From Lasiodiplodia sp. COLG20 (lineage: Eukaryota > Ascomycota > Dothideomycetes > Botryosphaeriales > Botryosphaeriaceae): a DNA stretch of 64,000 nt. This document shows, piece after piece, positions 60,917 to 64,000 of the stretch. Position 1 is the stretch's first letter; each line of letters starts with the position of its first letter. Under the pieces are notes generated by a model that did not search any database, was not told the origin of the DNA, and worked only from the letters and a program-made list of their open reading frames with translations. The position numbers were made by a program, and so were the translations under genes. The stretch covers positions 124,001 to 188,000 of the forward strand of contig VNWV01000023.1 in NCBI GenBank assembly GCA_009801085.1. The letters are read 5' to 3'.

Positions 60917-62652
60917 TCACAGCAAGAAGCCACCCGCGCTCCTGCTGCCCCAGAAGCCCCTGGGATCGACGCTCTGCTGCACGCCCTCAGCAAACGCCCT
61001 GCTCTCAGCGTCGATCCTGCCCCAGTAATCCTGCCTGAAGTAGCCGTCGTTCATGAACAGCGGCCTGTAGACGTCGGGCACCTTTCCGTCGGCGACGGCG
61101 GCGTCGACGATGTCCTTCATGCCGCCGTACAGCTCGACGGTGGCGGCGTCGACCTTCTCGTCGACGACGGGCAGGCCGCGCCAGTACGAGAAGTCGAACT
61201 CGAAGATAATACGATCAGCGGCATCATCGAAGGCGATGAGGTCGCCGGCGCCGTTGCCGACTGCCGCATCGATCTCGCGGGCCTTGCGGGCGAAGACGGC
61301 CGGGTAGGGCTGGAAGGCGATCGAGGCGACGAGGGCGGGGACGGCGGCGTAGGTCTTGGACACGTTGACCCAGTGGTTGTAGCAGTCCTCGAGGTGGGCC
61401 AGGGTGGTGTTGACGGCGGCGGGCGACGCGTCCTGGGCGAGCAGCGGCGTCGTCTCGGTGGCGATGGTGTAGGTCGAGCCCTTGAGCACCGCCCAGTTGT
61501 TGAAGGCCAGCAGGTCGTAGTACGAGCGCGTCTTGGCGTTGTTGGTGAGGGGCTTCAGGCTCGTGAACATGTCGAAGACGCCCGCCGGCGGCTCCGGCCC
61601 GTCGTAGAAGAGGAACATGATCCAGATGTGCACCAGGTTGGCGCCCGTGATCTCAGACGTCAGGATGATGCCGGCCTTTTCGTCCGGGTAGTTCTGCGTG
61701 AAGTTCTGCAGCGCCGCGAGGAGCGCCTTGTCCGTCTCGTCCGACGCCGTGAAGATCAGGTTGCCGCCCCAGATGTCGTTGATCGGGTACGCCTTGAGCG
61801 TGTACGTCGTGACGACGCCAAAGTTGGCACCGCCGCCCTTGAGCGCCTTGAAGAGATCGGCGTTCTGGGTGGCCGAGGCCGTCGCGATGGTGCCGTTGGC
61901 CAGCACCACCTCGGCCTCGACCAAGTTGTTGGCCGCCCAGCCATACTCAGCTGACAGGAAACTGAGACCGCCTAGTGGAACAATCAGCCGCCTGTCTCGT
62001 CTTCGTTTGCACGTGGTCTGCACGGAGATGCTTCACTCACCGCCCAAGATGTAGCCTCCCACACCCACGTTACCGATCCGGCCACCAATGACGGTCGTGT
62101 TCGTCCCGTCCAACACCTTGTGCACGTCCTCCCACCTGTTTCCAGGACCAACACGGACCGTCATGCTTTCCTTGTCCAGCGTGACCTCGTTCAGGTCAGC
62201 CGTAGAGATGAGGGGGCCTCCATCGATGCTCGAGAAGTTCTGGTTAGGGTTGTGGCCGCCCGACTTAACAGCGAAGGTTTCGTTGTTTTGGTTAAGCGTC
62301 TTAATGACGGTTGACATTTCCGCCGCAGAAGCCGGCTTGATGATGCAAGCGGGCTTGAGCGCTGCGCAGCCGGTGGACCTGGATGCGCAATCAGCATCAC
62401 GTAGTTTTACAATGCAATTGATAGTGAATGTGTGAAATTCAAACTTGGAAAGGGGGCATATCGTCTCAGATACTGGGACTGATGGAGAACATACCAGTAC
62501 TCATTGTTCTCGGAAGTGTATTCCAAACTCAAACGGTTGTCAATAGAGATGGCAGAAGTGCTCTCCAGGGACTGGCACGTCAGCGAATCAGCTTTCGCGA
62601 CGGCACCCAGGCCCAGGAGCGCGGCTGCGGCCACGGAACGAAAAGAAGGCAT
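60917..62652 (-). CDS. Secreted FAD-linked oxidase (BBE/VAO-like)
   Basis: Encodes 516 residues in three exons (62652-62495, 62378-62041, 61971-60917). Residues 1 to about 21 form a signal peptide (SVAAAALLGLGAVAKA). The FAD-binding PCMH domain has KSGGHNPNQNFSS, whose histidine is the usual 8-alpha-histidyl FAD attachment, and GGRIGNVGVGGYILGGGLSF across a splice. In bicovalent berberine-bridge-type enzymes a cysteine precedes GVGG; here that place is Asn-Val, so attachment is probably through histidine only. The C-terminal BBE-like end (YWGRIDAESRAFAEG) is shorter and odd in sequence. Family members oxidise alcohols, sugars or secondary-metabolite intermediates; the substrate here is unknown. 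Several NxT/S sites fit secretion. Confidence 0.9.
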
Positions 62653-64000
62653 TGAGTCTCCTAGCTTATGTTCAACAAGCTACGCTGATCAGACTCCTGT
62701 TCAGTCAGAAGAATCCCCGCGGGGTGGAAACGATTGAAAAGAGAGATTGGATCTGGATTATAGACAGTGAATCTATAACTCGGAGCAATGGACAAACGAG
62801 GGCAAAAGAAAGAAGCGAGGGGAAGCGAGCGAGCGGCAGGCTATCGTCGTGCCGGAAGGGCAGGTGGCTCGGCAGCCATGTTTATATTGTCTGCAACGAT
62901 AGGGGAGACTCGTTCCGTTCAACCGCCCGGGCTGGGCTGCCGTATGCATCTCCCAAGTGCAATTCAACTGTGGCGCACGACGTCTCCACACCATGACCGT
63001 TCTTCGGCGGGCCGTTGGGTTAGGCGCGCACCAGCAGGGGCCTTATGGACTCGGGTGCTTCTCCGGCTAGTTAGCCGCCCAGGCACCGAGTGGCCGTTGA
63101 TCCGCCGACAGGGTTGCTGTCTGGGCTCGCTAACACGGGCAAGGCCACGCAGGGGCTTGATCGTTGCCAGACACTTGGAACTCCTGGATGATTGGGCTTG
63201 AGCGAGCCACGTCCAGGGCAATTGAGACCGCACCGCCCAGCAATGCTCCCCCTCACTCCGTCACTTCAACTGCTGAAGTTTATTGAACTATTGTCGTGGG
63301 GGCCGGTGACGCTTAAGCCACACTGCAGGGGCCAGGGCACTTGACACTACTGAGTGGATGCTGGCGACGACATGTGCAGTAGTTGGCACCTAGCTTGCCC
63401 AATTGAGCGGCTCCTCTTGCCCGCTTCGAGCTGAACGACCAAGAAGAGTTTACGAGCGGCAGCTCGGGGCGCTCGCTTGGAACAGACTTCACGAGGCCGA
63501 CGGACCAGCGTGCCGGAAAAAGAAGCAACATAGTTTCTTTGAGCTTGTTGGAACGGGCAAATCTCGCGTGTCATGTGCGTGATAGCGATCGTCCTGATTG
63601 CTGGCGATGCCGGGCGCGTGGCCAGGCACAGGATCAGCCGGCACTTAATCGCAGCGTTAATCCCGGGGTTATTGTCGATGAGGAGAAGATCGCTGATGAA
63701 AGATTGACGCGTCGTACCGTGGGCCATGTCGTTGGCTACTCGGGCTGTTACGGGAGCCTGCCCAAGCACATGTCAACGCGTCGCCGCACCTAGACACACC
63801 GTAAGGATTCTCGGTCCGTAACGCGGCCAGGCGAGCGCTGATCAAAAAGATCCAGCAGCGGTGAAGCATGCAAGCGAACCATCAATAGTGTGAGTTCGCC
63901 TATAAAGAAATGCCCGATTCGCCGCCCATTACCTACTTTGCATATTATCGGGCGCCTGACCCCCACTTGATCGTGCTATTGTCAGGCATTCGCTTAGGAA
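62653..64000. other. Intergenic region to the right end
   Basis: 1.35 kb without a supported gene. Composition is normal, and frames of up to 140 codons have no family features. A gene may begin beyond the window. Confidence 0.4.

Noticed and set aside
61373..61954. 193-codon plus-strand frame opposite the FAD oxidase
   Set aside because: Arg/Val-rich shadow frame of a GC-rich exon.

Overview
The window comes from the nuclear genome of a filamentous ascomycete (Pezizomycotina). Most genes carry introns of 45-120 nt with GT...AG ends and CTRAY-like branch points. The protein set is fungal (Ste3-type pheromone receptor, Ytp1-family membrane protein, Mmm1 of ERMES, Cut12-type spindle-pole protein, NLP effector), and the repeats carry repeat-induced point mutation (RIP), a filamentous-ascomycete process. 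I cannot fix the class or genus. There is no bacterial operon, CRISPR array or phage signal.

Positions 1 to about 11,770 form one AT-rich, gene-free block of dead retrotransposons. CpA and TpG dinucleotides are almost absent while CpG is kept, so nearly every old CAG/CAA/TGG codon is now a stop. Inside are a near-complete chromovirus (Ty3/Gypsy with a chromodomain; LTRs 2749-3177 and 9296-9724), part of a second Gypsy element (1-1597), a small element with 250-bp terminal repeats that interrupts it (1598-2716), and an inverted copy of the chromovirus LTR/gag part framed by 245-bp direct repeats (9725-11278). An intron-containing tRNA-Lys(CTT) at 12,029 lies just beyond the block edge.

From 13.8 to 29.7 kb genes are dense: NmrA/isoflavone-reductase-like protein, small C2H2 zinc-finger protein, Sis1-type Hsp40 with a heat-shock-element-like site upstream, Cbf5/dyskerin, LaeA-like methyltransferase, Derlin, saccharopine dehydrogenase LYS9 (with a 10-nt microexon and a Gcn4/Cpc1 site), a short-chain dehydrogenase and MMM1. 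Derlin/LYS9 and SDR/MMM1 are divergent pairs.

From 29.7 to 35.5 kb the only gene is a secreted NLP (necrosis-inducing-protein family) effector at 32,086, with about 2.4 kb of empty sequence on each side. From 35.5 to 62.7 kb follow a Ytp1-family protein divergent from SWI5, CDC34, two uncertain small genes, a Mup1-like amino-acid permease, a Cut12-like protein divergent from the eIF2alpha kinase GCN2, two uncertain small genes, an unrecognised coiled-coil membrane protein, a STE3-type receptor and a secreted FAD-linked oxidase. The last 1.3 kb holds no gene I can support.

Most genes are housekeeping and unrelated. One link stands out: GCN2 activates Gcn4/Cpc1 translation on amino-acid starvation, and the LYS9 promoter in the same window has a consensus site for that factor. 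Exon borders were read by eye from splice signals, reading frame and remembered family conservation.
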